Shown here: positions 34,766 to 44,973 of the stretch, piece by piece
How the letters are laid out: every line of letters starts with the position of its first letter
Position numbering within the stretch: position 1 is the stretch's first letter
Assembly (NCBI RefSeq): GCF_900184035.1
Contig: NZ_FXWP01000020.1
Location: 38,943 to 102,942, forward strand
Length of the DNA stretch: 64,000 nucleotides
From: Kosakonia pseudosacchari
GTDB lineage: Bacteria > Pseudomonadota > Gammaproteobacteria > Enterobacterales > Enterobacteriaceae
Direction of reading: 5' to 3'
Position numbers and translations under genes: made by a program
The notes under the pieces: generated by a model
What the model was told of the DNA's origin: nothing
Database searches by the model: none
The model's input: the letters and a program-made list of their open reading frames with translations, nothing else

Positions 34766-35551
34766 TCACTGTGCCGCCAGCCAGCGCCGCAACCGCCCGG
34801 CAAAGGCATCCTGACTGTTAAGTAACTCTTCCCCGCTCACCGCAGATTGCGGGCGGGCAATAACAATGCACGGGATGCCGGCATCCAGCGCGGGCTGTAC
34901 TTTTTCCAGATAACCGCCTTCTGCGCCGGAGGCTTTGGTGATCATCACCTCCACTTGATACTGGCGATAAAATGCGGCGTTAAACTCGGCGCTGAACGGA
35001 CCGCAGAGGGCGAAAATATCGCCGACACCAAAACCCAGCGCCGCGCACTGCGCCACCACCTCCGGCACAGGGAGCACGCGTGCCAGCAAGGTTTTATCCG
35101 GTAAGCCTTCGCGCCAGCGCGCCAGATCTTTACTGCCGGTGGTCAGCAAAATACGTTCGCCCAGTTCGCGGGCTTTGGCGCAGGCCTCTTCCAGCGTGGC
35201 GACATAAAACAGCAACGGATGGGTTAAATCCGGTAACTGCTCCGGGCGTTGATAACGGCTGAGCAACACCTGCGCCTGCTCACAGGCCGCGGCGATATTG
35301 CGACTCACCACATCGGCATACGGGTGCGAAGCATCAATGACCCAGCGCGTACCGTGGTGTTGCAGCCATGCGACCATGTCGTCCATCTCCAGTCGCCCGC
35401 AGCGCACCTGGCCGCGAATGTTTCCCGCCAGCTGTTGCCCGGTCGGCGTCGCCACCGACAGCGTATAGCGCACATTAGCGTCGTCCAGCTGCTGGCAAAT
35501 TTGCCGCGCATCACTGGTGCCGCCGATAACCAATACTTGCCCGGCGGTCAC
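34766..35551 (-). CDS. cbiJ: Cobalt-precorrin-6A reductase
   Basis: NADH-dependent reductase of the corrin macrocycle, 261 residues. It has the opening QVLVIGGTSDARQICQQL (5-22), WVIDASHPYADVVSRNIAAA near residue 70 and ILLTTGSKDLARW near residue 135, all typical of CobK/CbiJ. It overlaps the cbiH stop by four bases and precedes cbiK. The C-terminus contains ITKASGAEGGYLEKVQPALD, the conserved substrate-binding segment. Confidence 0.94.
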   Translation of the reverse strand: MTAGQVLVIGGTSDARQICQQLDDANVRYTLSVATPTGQQLAGNIRGQVRCGRLEMDDMVAWLQHHGTRWVIDASHPYADVVSRNIAAACEQAQVLLSRYQRPEQLPDLTHPLLFYVATLEEACAKARELGERILLTTGSKDLARWREGLPDKTLLARVLPVPEVVAQCAALGFGVGDIFALCGPFSAEFNAAFYRQYQVEVMITKASGAEGGYLEKVQPALDAGIPCIVIARPQSAVSGEELLNSQDAFAGRLRRWLAAQ

Positions 35552-36273
35552 AGGGTGTAGCCCCGGGGTGTGATCATCAGGCCGTTTTGCACATAAGTGG
35601 CGCGGTTGCCGACAATCACCAGGCTGGTCATATCGACGGGTTCAAAATCCATCTCGCCGAGCGTGGTCAGCCATTTTTCCTCTTTCTTACGCCCGGCGGA
35701 TTTCACCACGCCCACCGGCGTGTCGGCGCGTTTGCTGGCCGCGAGCAGTTCAAACGCGCGTGCCAGATGGCCTTCGCGCCCCCGGCTGCGCGGGTTGTAG
35801 AAGCAAATCACGAAATCCGCTTCACCCGCCGCGACAATGCGCTTTTCAATCACCGGCCACGGCGTCATCAGGTCGCTTAAGCTGATATGGCAAAAGTCAT
35901 GCATCAGCGGCGCGCCGAGCAGCGCGGCGGCGGCAATGCTGGCGGTCATGCCCGGCACCAGACGGACGTCCACATCCAGTTGCTGCTTGTTCACCAGCTC
36001 AAGCACCAGCCCGGCCATGCCGTAGATCCCGGCGTCACCGCTGCTGATCAGCGCCACGTTATGTCCATCCTGCGCCAGCTCAATCGCCGCCTGGCAGCGC
36101 TCGATCTCTTTGCACATGCCGGTTTTGATCACCTGTTTATCGCCGGTAAAGGCTTTCACCAGATGGGTATAGGTTTTGTAACCGACCACAATTTCCGCCG
36201 CCTGCAGCGCTTCAACGGCTTCCATGGTCATCATTGCCTGTGAGCCGGGGCCAATCCCGATTACCGTCAACAT
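35548..36273 (-). CDS. cbiH: Cobalt-precorrin-3B C17-methyltransferase
   Basis: Methylates C17 during ring contraction. It has 241 residues from [20 protein letters not shown], with the tetrapyrrole methylase loops VALISSGDAGIYGMAGLVLE near 72 and RLVPGMTASIAAAALLGAP near 105, and CFYNPRSRGREGHL near 160. The ATG overlaps the cbiG stop as TGATG, with GGGAG upstream; this start is preferred to a longer frame that would lie inside cbiG. Confidence 0.95.
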   Translation of the reverse strand: MLTVIGIGPGSQAMMTMEAVEALQAAEIVVGYKTYTHLVKAFTGDKQVIKTGMCKEIERCQAAIELAQDGHNVALISSGDAGIYGMAGLVLELVNKQQLDVDVRLVPGMTASIAAAALLGAPLMHDFCHISLSDLMTPWPVIEKRIVAAGEADFVICFYNPRSRGREGHLARAFELLAASKRADTPVGVVKSAGRKKEEKWLTTLGEMDFEPVDMTSLVIVGNRATYVQNGLMITPRGYTL

Positions 36274-37328
36274 CAGTGTGAAACTCCCAAAGTAATAGTC
36301 ACGCCCTGCTCGCGCAGGGTTTCGCCAGTCAGTTGCCCGTGGCTCATCAGCCATGCCACCGGGCCGGAGACGCTCCCGACCCCGGCGGTGTGGCGGACAA
36401 ATTCTGAGACGGGAAAATGGTGTTCGTGCTGCCGCAATGCCTCAGCCGTGAAAACGTCAAACGGCACGCCCAGGCGTTGTGCTAGTTGGATCAGCCCTTT
36501 TTCATCCTGCTTTAAGGTGATGCTGCCAATCGCGCGCAGCGCCAGCGGGTCGATGTCGTTCGCCTGCAACTGGCGTTGCAACAGCGCCAGCAGCCGCGTA
36601 AACGGCGTATCGCGGCGACAGCCGATCCCCGCCACGATGCGCTTCGGCACCAGTTTGAAAACCGGCAACGGCAACACCGGCAGCGCGGCTTGCGTGGTCA
36701 CGCACACGAGGCCATCCAGTTGCGGTAACGCATCGAGGCGATCCACTGCGATAAAACCACGCGTATCGCAGCGCGCCACGTCCTCACGCATCGCCACTTC
36801 ACACCACAGACCAACGCGTTTACCGCTGACCAGCATCTGATTGATGGTCTTTACCGCCGCGCGAAAATCCTGCATTCGCGCATCCAGTTGAATGGCCAGC
36901 ATGTCGAGCGCCGCCAGATCGTTCACGTCTGTCGCAGTGGTGATCACCGGATCAGCGTCCAGCACCGCCGCCAGGTAGCGCGTCAGCGCGTTCGCGCCGC
37001 CGCAATGCCCGGAAAGCAGGCTGATGACATGCTGCCCGCGTTCATCAATGACGATCACCGCCGGATCGTTAAATTTGTCATTAACCAGCGGGGCGATAAC
37101 GCGCACGGCAATGCCAGTTGCGCCGATAAAAATCACCGCGGAAAAGTGGCAAAACGCCTCGCGCAGACTCTGTGCAAAACTCCCTTCAAAGGGCAAAAAC
37201 CCCGCCGTGAGCAGTTTCTCGCTGGTATAACAGGTCATCGGCAGCACAGCTTGCAGACGCGCCGCCAGCGCCACGCCACCCGGTGTCAGACAAAACAGCG
37301 CTATCGCGTCAGGCTTTGCGGTATTCAT
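36273..37328 (-). CDS. cbiG: Cobalt-precorrin-5A hydrolase
   Basis: Opens the delta-lactone of cobalt-precorrin 5A and releases acetaldehyde. The 351 residues from [18 protein letters not shown] match the family: an N-terminal domain, a central block [20 protein letters not shown] (about 107-126) with [15 protein letters not shown], and a C-terminal domain containing [19 protein letters not shown] near 238. The ATG lies within the end of cbiF (20-base overlap), an economical coupling used throughout this operon. Confidence 0.95.
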   Translation of the reverse strand: MNTAKPDAIALFCLTPGGVALAARLQAVLPMTCYTSEKLLTAGFLPFEGSFAQSLREAFCHFSAVIFIGATGIAVRVIAPLVNDKFNDPAVIVIDERGQHVISLLSGHCGGANALTRYLAAVLDADPVITTATDVNDLAALDMLAIQLDARMQDFRAAVKTINQMLVSGKRVGLWCEVAMREDVARCDTRGFIAVDRLDALPQLDGLVCVTTQAALPVLPLPVFKLVPKRIVAGIGCRRDTPFTRLLALLQRQLQANDIDPLALRAIGSITLKQDEKGLIQLAQRLGVPFDVFTAEALRQHEHHFPVSEFVRHTAGVGSVSGPVAWLMSHGQLTGETLREQGVTITLGVSH

Positions 37329-38082
37329 GGCTAAAATCCGCCGCGTAAAGCCGCGAGTAGTGGAACTCTTCGCCCAGAAATGCGCCAACGAGGATCAGCG
37401 CGGTTTTGCGGATCCCGGCATCGCGCACTTTGTCAGCAATATCTGCCAGCGTGCCACGCACCGTCTGGCTTTCCGGCCAGGTCGCTTTGTAAATCACCGC
37501 GACTGGCGTCGTGTGCGGGTAACCGCCTTCGATTAAGCGCTCCGCCACGCGATGAATGCGTTGTACCGAGAGGTAAATCGCCATCGAGGTCTGGTGGCTG
37601 GCGAATGCCTCCAGTTGTTCGCGCTCCGGCACCGGCGTGCGTCCTTCGAGGCGGGTGATGATCAGGCTTTGCGACACGTCCGGCACGGTGTACTCCACAC
37701 CCAGCTCCGCCGCCGCCCCCAGAAAAGCGCTGACGCCGGGTACAACCTGCCAGCGAATACCCCGGCGGGTTAACACTTCTCCCTGTTCGCGCACCGAGCC
37801 ATACAGAGAGACATCGCCGGTTTGCAGGCGCACCACCACTTTTCCGGCCTTCACCCCGGCTTCCATCAGGTCGATGATTTGCTCAAGGTGCAACCCGGCG
37901 CTGTCGTGGCATTGCGCGTCTGGCGGGCAGTATTCCAGCAGTTCGGTATTAATCAGCGAACCGGCGTAAATCACCACCTGCGCCTGTTGTAACAGCCGAT
38001 ACCCCTTCAGGGTGATGAGATCCTTATCGCCCGGTCCAGCGCCCACAAACCAGACAGTTTGTGCATCCGTGTGGTCAGCCAT
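37309..38082 (-). CDS. cbiF: Cobalt-precorrin-4 C11-methyltransferase
   Basis: SAM-dependent methyltransferase of 257 residues. Segments [20 protein letters not shown] (10-29), [20 protein letters not shown] near 88, [21 protein letters not shown] near 112 and [19 protein letters not shown] near 196 are characteristic. ATG 38082 sits inside the cbiT stop (ATGGCTGA) with AAGGAG before it. The product is extremely similar to Salmonella CbiF as I recall it. Confidence 0.96.
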   Translation of the reverse strand: MADHTDAQTVWFVGAGPGDKDLITLKGYRLLQQAQVVIYAGSLINTELLEYCPPDAQCHDSAGLHLEQIIDLMEAGVKAGKVVVRLQTGDVSLYGSVREQGEVLTRRGIRWQVVPGVSAFLGAAAELGVEYTVPDVSQSLIITRLEGRTPVPEREQLEAFASHQTSMAIYLSVQRIHRVAERLIEGGYPHTTPVAVIYKATWPESQTVRGTLADIADKVRDAGIRKTALILVGAFLGEEFHYSRLYAADFSHEYRKA

Positions 38083-38644
38083 AGTGTTGCTCCTTTTCAC
38101 AGGAAATCAAAAAAACGGGATTGTGCGCTTTGAAGTAGTGACCGCTGCCAAGCGGGGTCAGTTGGGAAACCTGAAGTTGCTGGCAATCCAGCGCAGTGAC
38201 GGGGCAATCGACCAGGTGCGCCAGTGCGGTACTGAGGTTTTCCTGCAGAATAAAGGTCATCACCAGCCGCCCGCCGGGGTGAAGCTGCGCCAGCGACCAG
38301 TCGATAAGTTTCGTCAGATTGCCACCGCTGCCGCCCATAAACACCGCGTCCGCAGGCTGCCCGATAAACAGCGGCGCAACGCCGGGAACCAGGGTGATAT
38401 TGCGGCAAGCAAAGCGCTGACAATTCTCTTCCAGCAGCCCGAGCGCTGCCGGGTTGCGTTCAATCGCCGTGACCTGCAATTGCGGGTGCGCCAGCGCCGC
38501 TTCGATGCTCACACTGCCGGTGCCCGCGCCGATATCGATCAGGTGGCGGGCATCGTGCAGCGCCAGCTTCGACAGCGCCACTGCGCGCACGGCCTCTTTG
38601 GTCATCGGCACCTTTTCACCGCGAATAAACCGCTCATCTTTCAT
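38075..38644 (-). CDS. cbiT: Cobalt-precorrin-6B C15-methyltransferase (decarboxylating)
   Basis: Class I methyltransferase of 189 residues that methylates C15 and decarboxylates the ring-C acetate. Motif I is [16 protein letters not shown] (35-50), and [16 protein letters not shown] near 105 is a CbiT hallmark. With the separate cbiE gene upstream (overlap of 11 bases) it performs the reactions that CobL does as one fusion protein in the aerobic pathway. Confidence 0.95.
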   Translation of the reverse strand: MKDERFIRGEKVPMTKEAVRAVALSKLALHDARHLIDIGAGTGSVSIEAALAHPQLQVTAIERNPAALGLLEENCQRFACRNITLVPGVAPLFIGQPADAVFMGGSGGNLTKLIDWSLAQLHPGGRLVMTFILQENLSTALAHLVDCPVTALDCQQLQVSQLTPLGSGHYFKAHNPVFLISCEKEQHYG

Positions 38645-39239
38645 TGAGGATCACCACCACATTCATTTCGTAATGCGCCTGCACCTCCGCAGGGCGCAGC
38701 CTGTGGATACGTTCATTGTCCATACCGAGATTTTCGCCAATCACCAGCCAGCGCTTTTCTGCCCCGCGCGCCAGTAGCGCGTCAGCAATGACTTTTGGCC
38801 CGCAGCGGGCATCGGTCACCATCGCGACTTTGCTGGCGCGCGCCAGCGCATCGAAATCGACATCGCGCCCGTGGCTGCTGGTCAGCCAGATATCGTTCAT
38901 ATCAATGCCCGTACGCGAGCAGAGGTACTGCGTGGCGCTGATGCCGGGAATAATGCGCAACTGTTCAATGCCGAAGTGCGCCACCAGCCGCGTGCCGATG
39001 CCGTATAACAACGGGTCGCCGGAGGCCAGCACCACGATATTGCGCGCCATGTTTTTTTCCAGCCACGCCAGCAACGCGGGAATATCCGCATCCAGCGCCC
39101 GCCGTTGCCCGGCAAAATCGGGGAACTGCGCCAGGTGGCGTTTACCGCCGACCAGCACCTCCGCCTGCGCCACCGCCTCCTGCGCCTGCGGCGTCATCAG
39201 CGCCAGATTGCCCGGCCCCATCCCGGCGACCGTCAACAT
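38634..39239 (-). CDS. cbiE: Cobalt-precorrin-7 C5-methyltransferase
   Basis: Tetrapyrrole methylase of 201 residues: opening [19 protein letters not shown], the loop [19 protein letters not shown] near 70 and [17 protein letters not shown] near 97. It overlaps cbiD by seven bases and cbiT by eleven. CbiE and CbiT are the two halves of CobL and probably act in sequence on the same intermediate. Confidence 0.95.
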   Translation of the reverse strand: MLTVAGMGPGNLALMTPQAQEAVAQAEVLVGGKRHLAQFPDFAGQRRALDADIPALLAWLEKNMARNIVVLASGDPLLYGIGTRLVAHFGIEQLRIIPGISATQYLCSRTGIDMNDIWLTSSHGRDVDFDALARASKVAMVTDARCGPKVIADALLARGAEKRWLVIGENLGMDNERIHRLRPAEVQAHYEMNVVVILNER

Positions 39240-40372
39240 CTGAGATCCCTCGCAATTGCCTCAACGGAACGGTTCGCGCCAAGCACATTGTTATCAAAGG
39301 AGAACATCACGGCATCACACTGCGGCGGGTTGTGCGTAAAGCGCAGCAGCTGTTCGATACGCAGGCAGATGCGGGCTGCGAGGTGATCGTAAAGGTGGCT
39401 GAACCCGGCGGCGTCGATGAATTCCATCGCCGCCTCAGTGGTGTCGCATTCGCTCACCGCCAGCAGCAGGGCGTGTGGCGCACCGAGCAGCGCCAGGTGT
39501 GCGACCAGCGTTTCCATACGCGCATCAGCGATATGGCTGTGGGTGTGAAAGATGCCGGCGGCGATTTTCACCAGCTTGCCGGGGTGACCGACCAGCACGA
39601 TATGCCGGAAACCGAGGCGCACTGCCTCTTCGATCATGTAGCCGACGAAGTTACTCATGGTGACGACCTGTTCGCCGGAGACGCCCAGATGTTCGCGAAC
39701 AAACCGCTCGCCGTGGTTGCCGGGCACCAGGATCACGCGATCCATCCCGGCGGCGCGTTTTAACTCCAGCTCCAGCGCCAGCGAGCGTTTCCAGCTCTCT
39801 TCCGACATCGGCGTCACAATACCGGTAGTGCCAATAATTGAAATGCCGCCAACAATACCGAGCCTGCCGTTGTAGGTTTTTTTGGCCCGTTCTTCCCCTT
39901 CCGGGGCAAAAATTTCCACCACTGCGCCGCGCGTCGGACCAATCACGTCGCGCACGGCGGCTTCGATAGTCTGGCGCGGCGTGCGGTTGATGGCCGCGTC
40001 TCCCACCGCCAGGCCAATGCCTTTGCGGGTCACCGTGCCAACGCCTTCGCCGCCGCGCAGGGTTATTTCGCCACCCTCGTTAAGCGTGACGCGGGCAAAA
40101 ATCAGCATGCCATGGGTGGCATCGACGTCATCGCCGCCGTCCTTGCGAATGGCGGCGACAGCCCGAAGCCCCTCCACATGCGGGCATTCGACGTTCAGGC
40201 GCAGCGTGACACCCGATGGCGTGACAATCGACACCTGATGAATAAGGTGCTGGCGCAGCACCATCAGCGCCGCCACTTTCGCGGCCGCCGTCGCGCAGGA
40301 GCCCGTGGTATAGCCTTTGCGCAGCGCTTTTCCGTTGTGCCACACCGGCTCGTCGAACGCCTGTTCGCTCAT
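39233..40372 (-). CDS. cbiD: Cobalt-precorrin-5B C1-methyltransferase
   Basis: Anaerobic-pathway enzyme of 379 residues that methylates C1. The signature [18 protein letters not shown] lies at residues 19-36, and [20 protein letters not shown] near 98 and [18 protein letters not shown] near 175 are typical of CbiD. The C-terminal half contains [32 protein letters not shown] (around 240-270), the probable SAM domain. It overlaps cbiC by four bases. Confidence 0.95.
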   Translation of the reverse strand: MSEQAFDEPVWHNGKALRKGYTTGSCATAAAKVAALMVLRQHLIHQVSIVTPSGVTLRLNVECPHVEGLRAVAAIRKDGGDDVDATHGMLIFARVTLNEGGEITLRGGEGVGTVTRKGIGLAVGDAAINRTPRQTIEAAVRDVIGPTRGAVVEIFAPEGEERAKKTYNGRLGIVGGISIIGTTGIVTPMSEESWKRSLALELELKRAAGMDRVILVPGNHGERFVREHLGVSGEQVVTMSNFVGYMIEEAVRLGFRHIVLVGHPGKLVKIAAGIFHTHSHIADARMETLVAHLALLGAPHALLLAVSECDTTEAAMEFIDAAGFSHLYDHLAARICLRIEQLLRFTHNPPQCDAVMFSFDNNVLGANRSVEAIARDLRC

Positions 40373-41010
40373 TGCGCCTCCCGCAGGCTGTAAAGCAGTG
40401 CATTGACGATCGCCGCCGCCACATTGCTGCCGCCTTTGCGCCCGTGTGCGGCAATAGCCGGTAAACCGCTCGCCACCAGCGCCGCTTTCGATTCTGCCGC
40501 GCCGACAAACCCGACCGGCACGCCGACCACACCATCTACCGGCGTGTTATGTTCCAGCAGGCGAAACAGCGCAGTGGGTGCATTGCCGAAGACAAACACT
40601 TTGCCGCCCTCTTCCCCCAGCGCCAGGTCAACCGCCGCCATCGAACGGGTGATGCCGTCAGCTTTGGCGCGACGCACCACGCGCGGGTCGGAGATATAGC
40701 ACCGCACTTCACCGCCGAACTGCGCCAGTAGCGTTTTGTTAATGCCGGAAAGCGCCATGGTGGTATCGGTGTAGAGCGTGCAGCCCTGTTTAATCGCAGC
40801 ACACAGGCTTTCCAGCGCGTCAGCGGAGAACCATAAGATATCGAGCCAGTCAAAATCTGCGGTGGTATGAATGACCCGTTTGATCACCGCTTCATGCAGC
40901 GCGCTGGCAAAGCGGTAATCGGGACGCGTCTCGTTGATGATGTCGCCGATAATGACAAAACTTTTGGCTTCAATAGCCTGCGGTTGCTGCAAATAATCCA
41001 TCTTTTCCAT
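40369..41010 (-). CDS. cbiC: Cobalt-precorrin-8 methylmutase
   Basis: Moves the C11 methyl group to C12 to form cobyrinate. It has 213 residues from [18 protein letters not shown], with the catalytic histidine in [11 protein letters not shown] near 45 and [15 protein letters not shown] near 135, and [12 protein letters not shown] near 160. ATG 41010 lies just after the cbiB stop with GGGAG seven bases before it; a second ATG three codons later is possible. Confidence 0.95.
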   Translation of the reverse strand: MEKMDYLQQPQAIEAKSFVIIGDIINETRPDYRFASALHEAVIKRVIHTTADFDWLDILWFSADALESLCAAIKQGCTLYTDTTMALSGINKTLLAQFGGEVRCYISDPRVVRRAKADGITRSMAAVDLALGEEGGKVFVFGNAPTALFRLLEHNTPVDGVVGVPVGFVGAAESKAALVASGLPAIAAHGRKGGSNVAAAIVNALLYSLREAQ

Positions 41011-41012
41011 CC

Positions 41013-41969
41013 TCAGGCTCCCATCCACACAAAACGCACCAGCGCAAACAACGCCAGCGCCAGCGTCGAAGCCAGCCACATCATCTGAATGGCTCGTCCA
41101 ATGTCATTAACCTCAATGGCGCGCGTATCATCGCCAATCCACGGTTTGTCGACGCGTTCGCCGAAGTAGTCGTTTGGCCCGCCAAGGCGCACGCCGAGCG
41201 CACCGGCCACCGTACCTTCCGGCCAGGCACAGTTCGGGCTGCTGTGATTCTTCCGGTCACGAAAACCGATACGCAGCGCGGCGCAGGCATCCTGGCGGCA
41301 ACACCAGGCGGCGATGCTCAGCAACAGCCAGCTCAGGCGTGCCGGGATAAAATTGGCGACATCATCGAGCCGGGCACTGGCCATGCCGATGGCGCGGTAC
41401 TTTTCATGTTTGTAACCGACCATTGAATCCAGCGTGTTGACTGCCTTGTAGGCCATCGCCAGTGGCGCACCGCCGAGCAGCAAAAAGAACAGCGGCGCAA
41501 TTACCCCATCGACGGTGTTCTCGGCGACCGTTTCCACCACCGCGCGGGTAATTTGCGGCGGCTGCAACTGGCGGGTATCGCGCCCGACAATCCATGAGAG
41601 TTTTTCGCGGCTTTGAACCACCAGCCCTTCGCGCAGCGGCTTTTCAACTTCCCGCGCCATATCCGCCAGACAGCGGGTGGCGAGCGTGGTGAAGATCATC
41701 CACACCTCGATGCACCAGCCGAACCACGGGTGAATGGCGTTCGCCAGCGCCAGTACACCCCATGCCAGGCTCCAGCTCCCCCCGACCACCACCAGCCACA
41801 TCACGCCGCCGCCAGTGCGCAGCGCGTTATCGCTATGGCAATAACGCCGCACGATGTTTTGCAGTAAGTTAATCAGTGCGCCGATCCAGCGCACCGGATG
41901 CGGCCAGTGCGGCGGGTCGCCCAGCAATCGATCGAGTAAAAAAGCGACAGCCCAGGCAAGCAGTGTCAT
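41013..41969 (-). CDS. cbiB: Adenosylcobinamide-phosphate synthase
   Basis: Membrane enzyme of 318 residues that attaches aminopropanol phosphate to adenosylcobyric acid. It has several hydrophobic helices and the conserved segments LLGDPPHWPHPVRWIGALI near 16, ETVAENTVDGVIAPLFFLLLGGAPLAMAYKAVNTLDSM (beginning near 148) and SPNCAWPEGTVAGALGVRLGG near 245. Its phosphate donor comes from threonine via PduX, encoded on the other side of the riboswitch, and CobD, which is not in this window. It overlaps cbiA by four bases. Confidence 0.95.
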   Translation of the reverse strand: MTLLAWAVAFLLDRLLGDPPHWPHPVRWIGALINLLQNIVRRYCHSDNALRTGGGVMWLVVVGGSWSLAWGVLALANAIHPWFGWCIEVWMIFTTLATRCLADMAREVEKPLREGLVVQSREKLSWIVGRDTRQLQPPQITRAVVETVAENTVDGVIAPLFFLLLGGAPLAMAYKAVNTLDSMVGYKHEKYRAIGMASARLDDVANFIPARLSWLLLSIAAWCCRQDACAALRIGFRDRKNHSSPNCAWPEGTVAGALGVRLGGPNDYFGERVDKPWIGDDTRAIEVNDIGRAIQMMWLASTLALALFALVRFVWMGA

Positions 41970-43345
41970 GGCGCGCTCCTTGCGGCGGCAAACCAGTGGT
42001 TGAGCATTTGCGGGCGCTGGCCGAAGTGCAGATGCAGGTAACTGGCGAACGTGTTGCCAACCTGCCAGCCGCCCTGCCAGCGTTTGAGCACTTCTCCGTC
42101 GCGGGTTTTATGGCAGTCCAGCACCGCCGCCGTTTGCGCGGTGAAATCCGAGTAGTGAAATTCATGACCGCGCAAGGTTTCACCCGCTGCCGCCAGTAAG
42201 GTCTGTTGCGTCGAGCGGGCTTCGCAGTAGCCAAAGCGGGTCAGTTTGCTGCCCATCACGCTAAGACCGGGGATCACATTCGCCATCGGCCACTCCTCGC
42301 CGCCCGCGTCACGCAGCGCGGTGCCGAGAAACATCAGCCCGCCGCACTCGGCATAGATCGCCACGCCGCGCCGATGCGCCGCGCGAATAGCCTCCAGCAT
42401 TGGGGTATTTTCTGATAACGCCCGCGCATGCAGCTCCGGGTAACCGCCACCCAGCCACAGCATCTGGCAATCCGGCAACTGGCGATCCCGCAGCGGGCTA
42501 AAGCGCACAATGCGCACGCCCGCACGCTCCAGTAAGTCGAGGTTATCGGGATAGTAAAAGTTAAAGGCTTCATCAAAAGCGACTGCCAGCGTCAGCCCTG
42601 TGCCTGCAACCGCATCCGGCAATGGCGGCATTTGCCCTGCGGGCAGGGTGGTGAGCTGGCTGAGTGTGAGCAGTTGCTCAATATCAAGGGTTTGCTCCAG
42701 ACGCCCGGCAAAATCATGCCACGACGACGCTTCCACCATCGATTCACGCGCGGTCACCAGGCCGAGGTGGCGCTCCGGTAGCGCAACACCTGGCGTGGTC
42801 GGGACATAACCCAGCACCGGGAGCGCGCAATAGCGTTCAATGGCGTGTTTGAGTAGCTGAAAATGGCTGTCGCTGTTGACGCGGTTGACGATAACGCCGG
42901 CAATCGGCAGTTGCGGATCAAAATGCTGAAACCCCATCACCGTGGCGGCAATGGAGGTCGACACCGCTTTGCCATCAACGAGCAAAATCACCGGGATGCC
43001 AAGCTGTTTTGCCAGCGCGGCGCTGCTGCAATAATCGGGGTCGGTGCCGTAGCCGTCGTACAAGCCCATCACGCCTTCAATCACGGCGATATCGCAGGCA
43101 GCAACATGCTGGCTAAAGAGCGCGTTTAGCGTGGGTTCCGGCAGCATAAAGCTATCGAGATTGCGGGACGCAACGCCAGAAACGGCGCTGTGCCAGGCGG
43201 TGTCGAGGTAATCAGGTCCGACTTTGAACGGCAGAACACGTAAGCCACGGCGTTTAAAAACAGTGAGCAGCCCCAGCGTGACGGTGGTTTTCCCACAACC
43301 GCTGCCGGTTCCGGCAAGGAGAAAGGCGCTGCGCCTGTTTGACAT
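41966..43345 (-). CDS. cbiA: Cobyrinate a,c-diamide synthase
   Basis: First gene of the operon. It amidates the a and c side chains of cobyrinate with glutamine and ATP. The 459 residues hold a P-loop GTGSGCGKTTVTLGLLTVF near residue 11, FKVGPDYLDTAWH near 40, and a C-terminal glutaminase domain with its cysteine in IYAECGGLMFLG near 330. ATG 43345 is chosen because GGGGTG lies six bases upstream; a GTG at 43354 is an alternative. The cobalamin riboswitch lies about 115 bases upstream and controls the whole operon. Confidence 0.95.
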   Translation of the reverse strand: MSNRRSAFLLAGTGSGCGKTTVTLGLLTVFKRRGLRVLPFKVGPDYLDTAWHSAVSGVASRNLDSFMLPEPTLNALFSQHVAACDIAVIEGVMGLYDGYGTDPDYCSSAALAKQLGIPVILLVDGKAVSTSIAATVMGFQHFDPQLPIAGVIVNRVNSDSHFQLLKHAIERYCALPVLGYVPTTPGVALPERHLGLVTARESMVEASSWHDFAGRLEQTLDIEQLLTLSQLTTLPAGQMPPLPDAVAGTGLTLAVAFDEAFNFYYPDNLDLLERAGVRIVRFSPLRDRQLPDCQMLWLGGGYPELHARALSENTPMLEAIRAAHRRGVAIYAECGGLMFLGTALRDAGGEEWPMANVIPGLSVMGSKLTRFGYCEARSTQQTLLAAAGETLRGHEFHYSDFTAQTAAVLDCHKTRDGEVLKRWQGGWQVGNTFASYLHLHFGQRPQMLNHWFAAARSAP

Positions 43346-43459
43346 TACTGACACCCCATTACGGGCGGAAAGCTGAAGTCAGGCGCGCGTTTGCCCGGTC
43401 TTGCGACCGTACGCTACTGAGCAACCCACTTCCCACCGAAGTTGTTGATAATGGCCCAT

Positions 43460-43610
43460 CAGGTCGGTCTTCTGGCTTAGCGTCATCCTCACCCGTCCTT
43501 CCCGATCTGGCGATCAGTGGCGTTTTCGGGGTTGTCAGCATCACAGCAGCGGGGGCTGCGGGGGATTTTCACCCCCTTCCCAGCCGCGCAAAAAGCGGCG
43601 GCAAAACCTG
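43460..43610 (-). promoter_or_regulatory. Cobalamin riboswitch of the cbi-cob operon
   Basis: The minus strand shows a full B12 aptamer. P1 pairs CAGGTT with GACCTG. Then come GGGAAGGGGGTGAAAATCCC, CAGCCCCCGCTGCTGTGA, the B12 box GCCACTG (43521-43515), GGGAAGGACGGGTGAGGATG and AAGCCAGAAGACC. It is oriented to act on cbiA. When adenosylcobalamin binds, the downstream leader should block translation start or cause termination, so the pathway is shut by its product. Confidence 0.95.
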
Positions 43611-43619
43611 TTGGCTTAG

Positions 43620-44081
43620 TGCGTCACGGCGCGAAAACAGGGTTCGCGTTCTCATGACATTTCCCCAAAGCGCACTGAATAGCTGCAGGGAAATAAAACT
43701 GAAGCAGTTTATCGTCGCGTAAACGCGAGGTTGTTGCGCTATGACAATGTATTGCGCACCCGTTTTTATCAACACCTGATTTATTCAGCTTTCGCCAACC
43801 GATCTTCAGCGCCGGAATTTACTCAACGCTACATGCGTAATTTGCACGCCTACCCGGACGGTAAACGACATACCGGCGAAGCCACGTGATAGTGCTGACG
43901 AAAAACGTTGTGCGGTAGTGAGCTTGCGAAAATCCTTAACTGGTGACGGTAAAAGCCATCGGCGAATAGCATTAACAAAGCATGCTTCGTGCCCGGGTGG
44001 CTATAAGCCAGAGTGGCGGTAATGCTGGCATTCGAGAGGATGAAGTGACACTATCCGGTTTTATTTTCAGGGAGAAGCACC
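43620..44081. other. Divergent promoter region between cbiA and pduX
   Basis: About 460 bases holding the cbi promoter (upstream of the riboswitch on the minus strand) and the pduX promoter. I see no second cobalamin aptamer on the plus strand and no gene. The regulator pocR, next to the cob operon in Salmonella, is absent here. Confidence 0.5.
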
Positions 44082-44942
44082 GTGGCGCAGGCAGCCTGTC
44101 CCGCATCCTGCGGCGAAATCATTCAGGGCTGGATCCTCGGCGGCGAAAAGCTGGTCTCCTGCCCGGTGGCGTGGTACAGCCACGTGGAAGTTACCACCGC
44201 TACGCCGCTTGCTAACGAACGTCCGCTCACCCGCGCGATGCTCAGGCAACTGCTGGCGCACTGGCAACTTCCCGCATCACTCTCATCGACCCTGCGTATC
44301 GACTGCCGCTCGACGATTCCGGTAGCGAAAGGTATGGCCAGCAGCACCGCTGATATCGCGGCGACAGCCGTGGCAGCGGCCCGGCATCTTAATCAAAGGC
44401 TTGATGAAGAGACGCTGGCGCAGCTTTGCGTGGCGCTGGAGCCGACCGACAGCACCCTGTTTTCAGGCCTGACGCTGTTTGACCACAACACGGCCGCAAC
44501 GCGCATACCCTGCGGCGCGCTTCCGCATACCGAGATCCTGCTGCTGGAAAGCCCGCTGACGCTGACGACCGCAGATTATCACCGGATGGTGCGCCAGCAG
44601 GCGCTGCTCGACAATGCAGGTATCCTGGACAACGCGTGGCAAATGTTACAGCGCGCCTGCGCGCAAAATGATGCCGCACTGCTCGGCGAAGCCGCAACGC
44701 TCAGCGCGATAGCCAGCCAGTCACTGTTGCCGAAACCCGCATTCAATACTCTGCTCAATCTGGTGGAGCAGTTCGATTTATACGGTCTGAACGTGGCGCA
44801 CAGTGGAAGCGTGGTGGGGTTGTTTCTTGATTCGACACGTCATGATGTGGAAGCGGTTTGTCGGGTGTTAGCGAAGAGAGAGCTGGCGGCGCACTGGCCG
44901 AAAAATTATTTGTTGAAGGTGGTGGCAGGTGGCTTGAAATAA
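44082..44942 (+). CDS. pduX: L-threonine kinase PduX
   Basis: GHMP-family kinase of 286 residues that makes L-threonine phosphate, the precursor of the aminopropanol linker of cobalamin. Visible motifs are CPASCGEIIQGWILGGEKLV (6-25), the ATP loop TIPVAKGMASSTADIAATAV (about 78-97, GHMP motif 2) and LNVAHSGSVVGLFLD near 245 (motif 3). It starts with GTG after GGGAG. It diverges from the cbi operon and here lacks the rest of the pdu operon, which fits a B12-synthesis role. Confidence 0.92.
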   Translation: MAQAACPASCGEIIQGWILGGEKLVSCPVAWYSHVEVTTATPLANERPLTRAMLRQLLAHWQLPASLSSTLRIDCRSTIPVAKGMASSTADIAATAVAAARHLNQRLDEETLAQLCVALEPTDSTLFSGLTLFDHNTAATRIPCGALPHTEILLLESPLTLTTADYHRMVRQQALLDNAGILDNAWQMLQRACAQNDAALLGEAATLSAIASQSLLPKPAFNTLLNLVEQFDLYGLNVAHSGSVVGLFLDSTRHDVEAVCRVLAKRELAAHWPKNYLLKVVAGGLK

Positions 44943-44973
44943 GGGTGAGAGGCGAACCTCTCACCGCGAGGCA

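Noticed and set aside
36388..40238. Several plus-strand frames of 90-150 codons
   Set aside because: All mirror the GC-rich cbi genes on the other strand and show no domain.
44082..44942. Homoserine kinase
   Set aside because: GHMP family is shared, but the CPASCGEIIQG opening and position next to cbi genes fit PduX.
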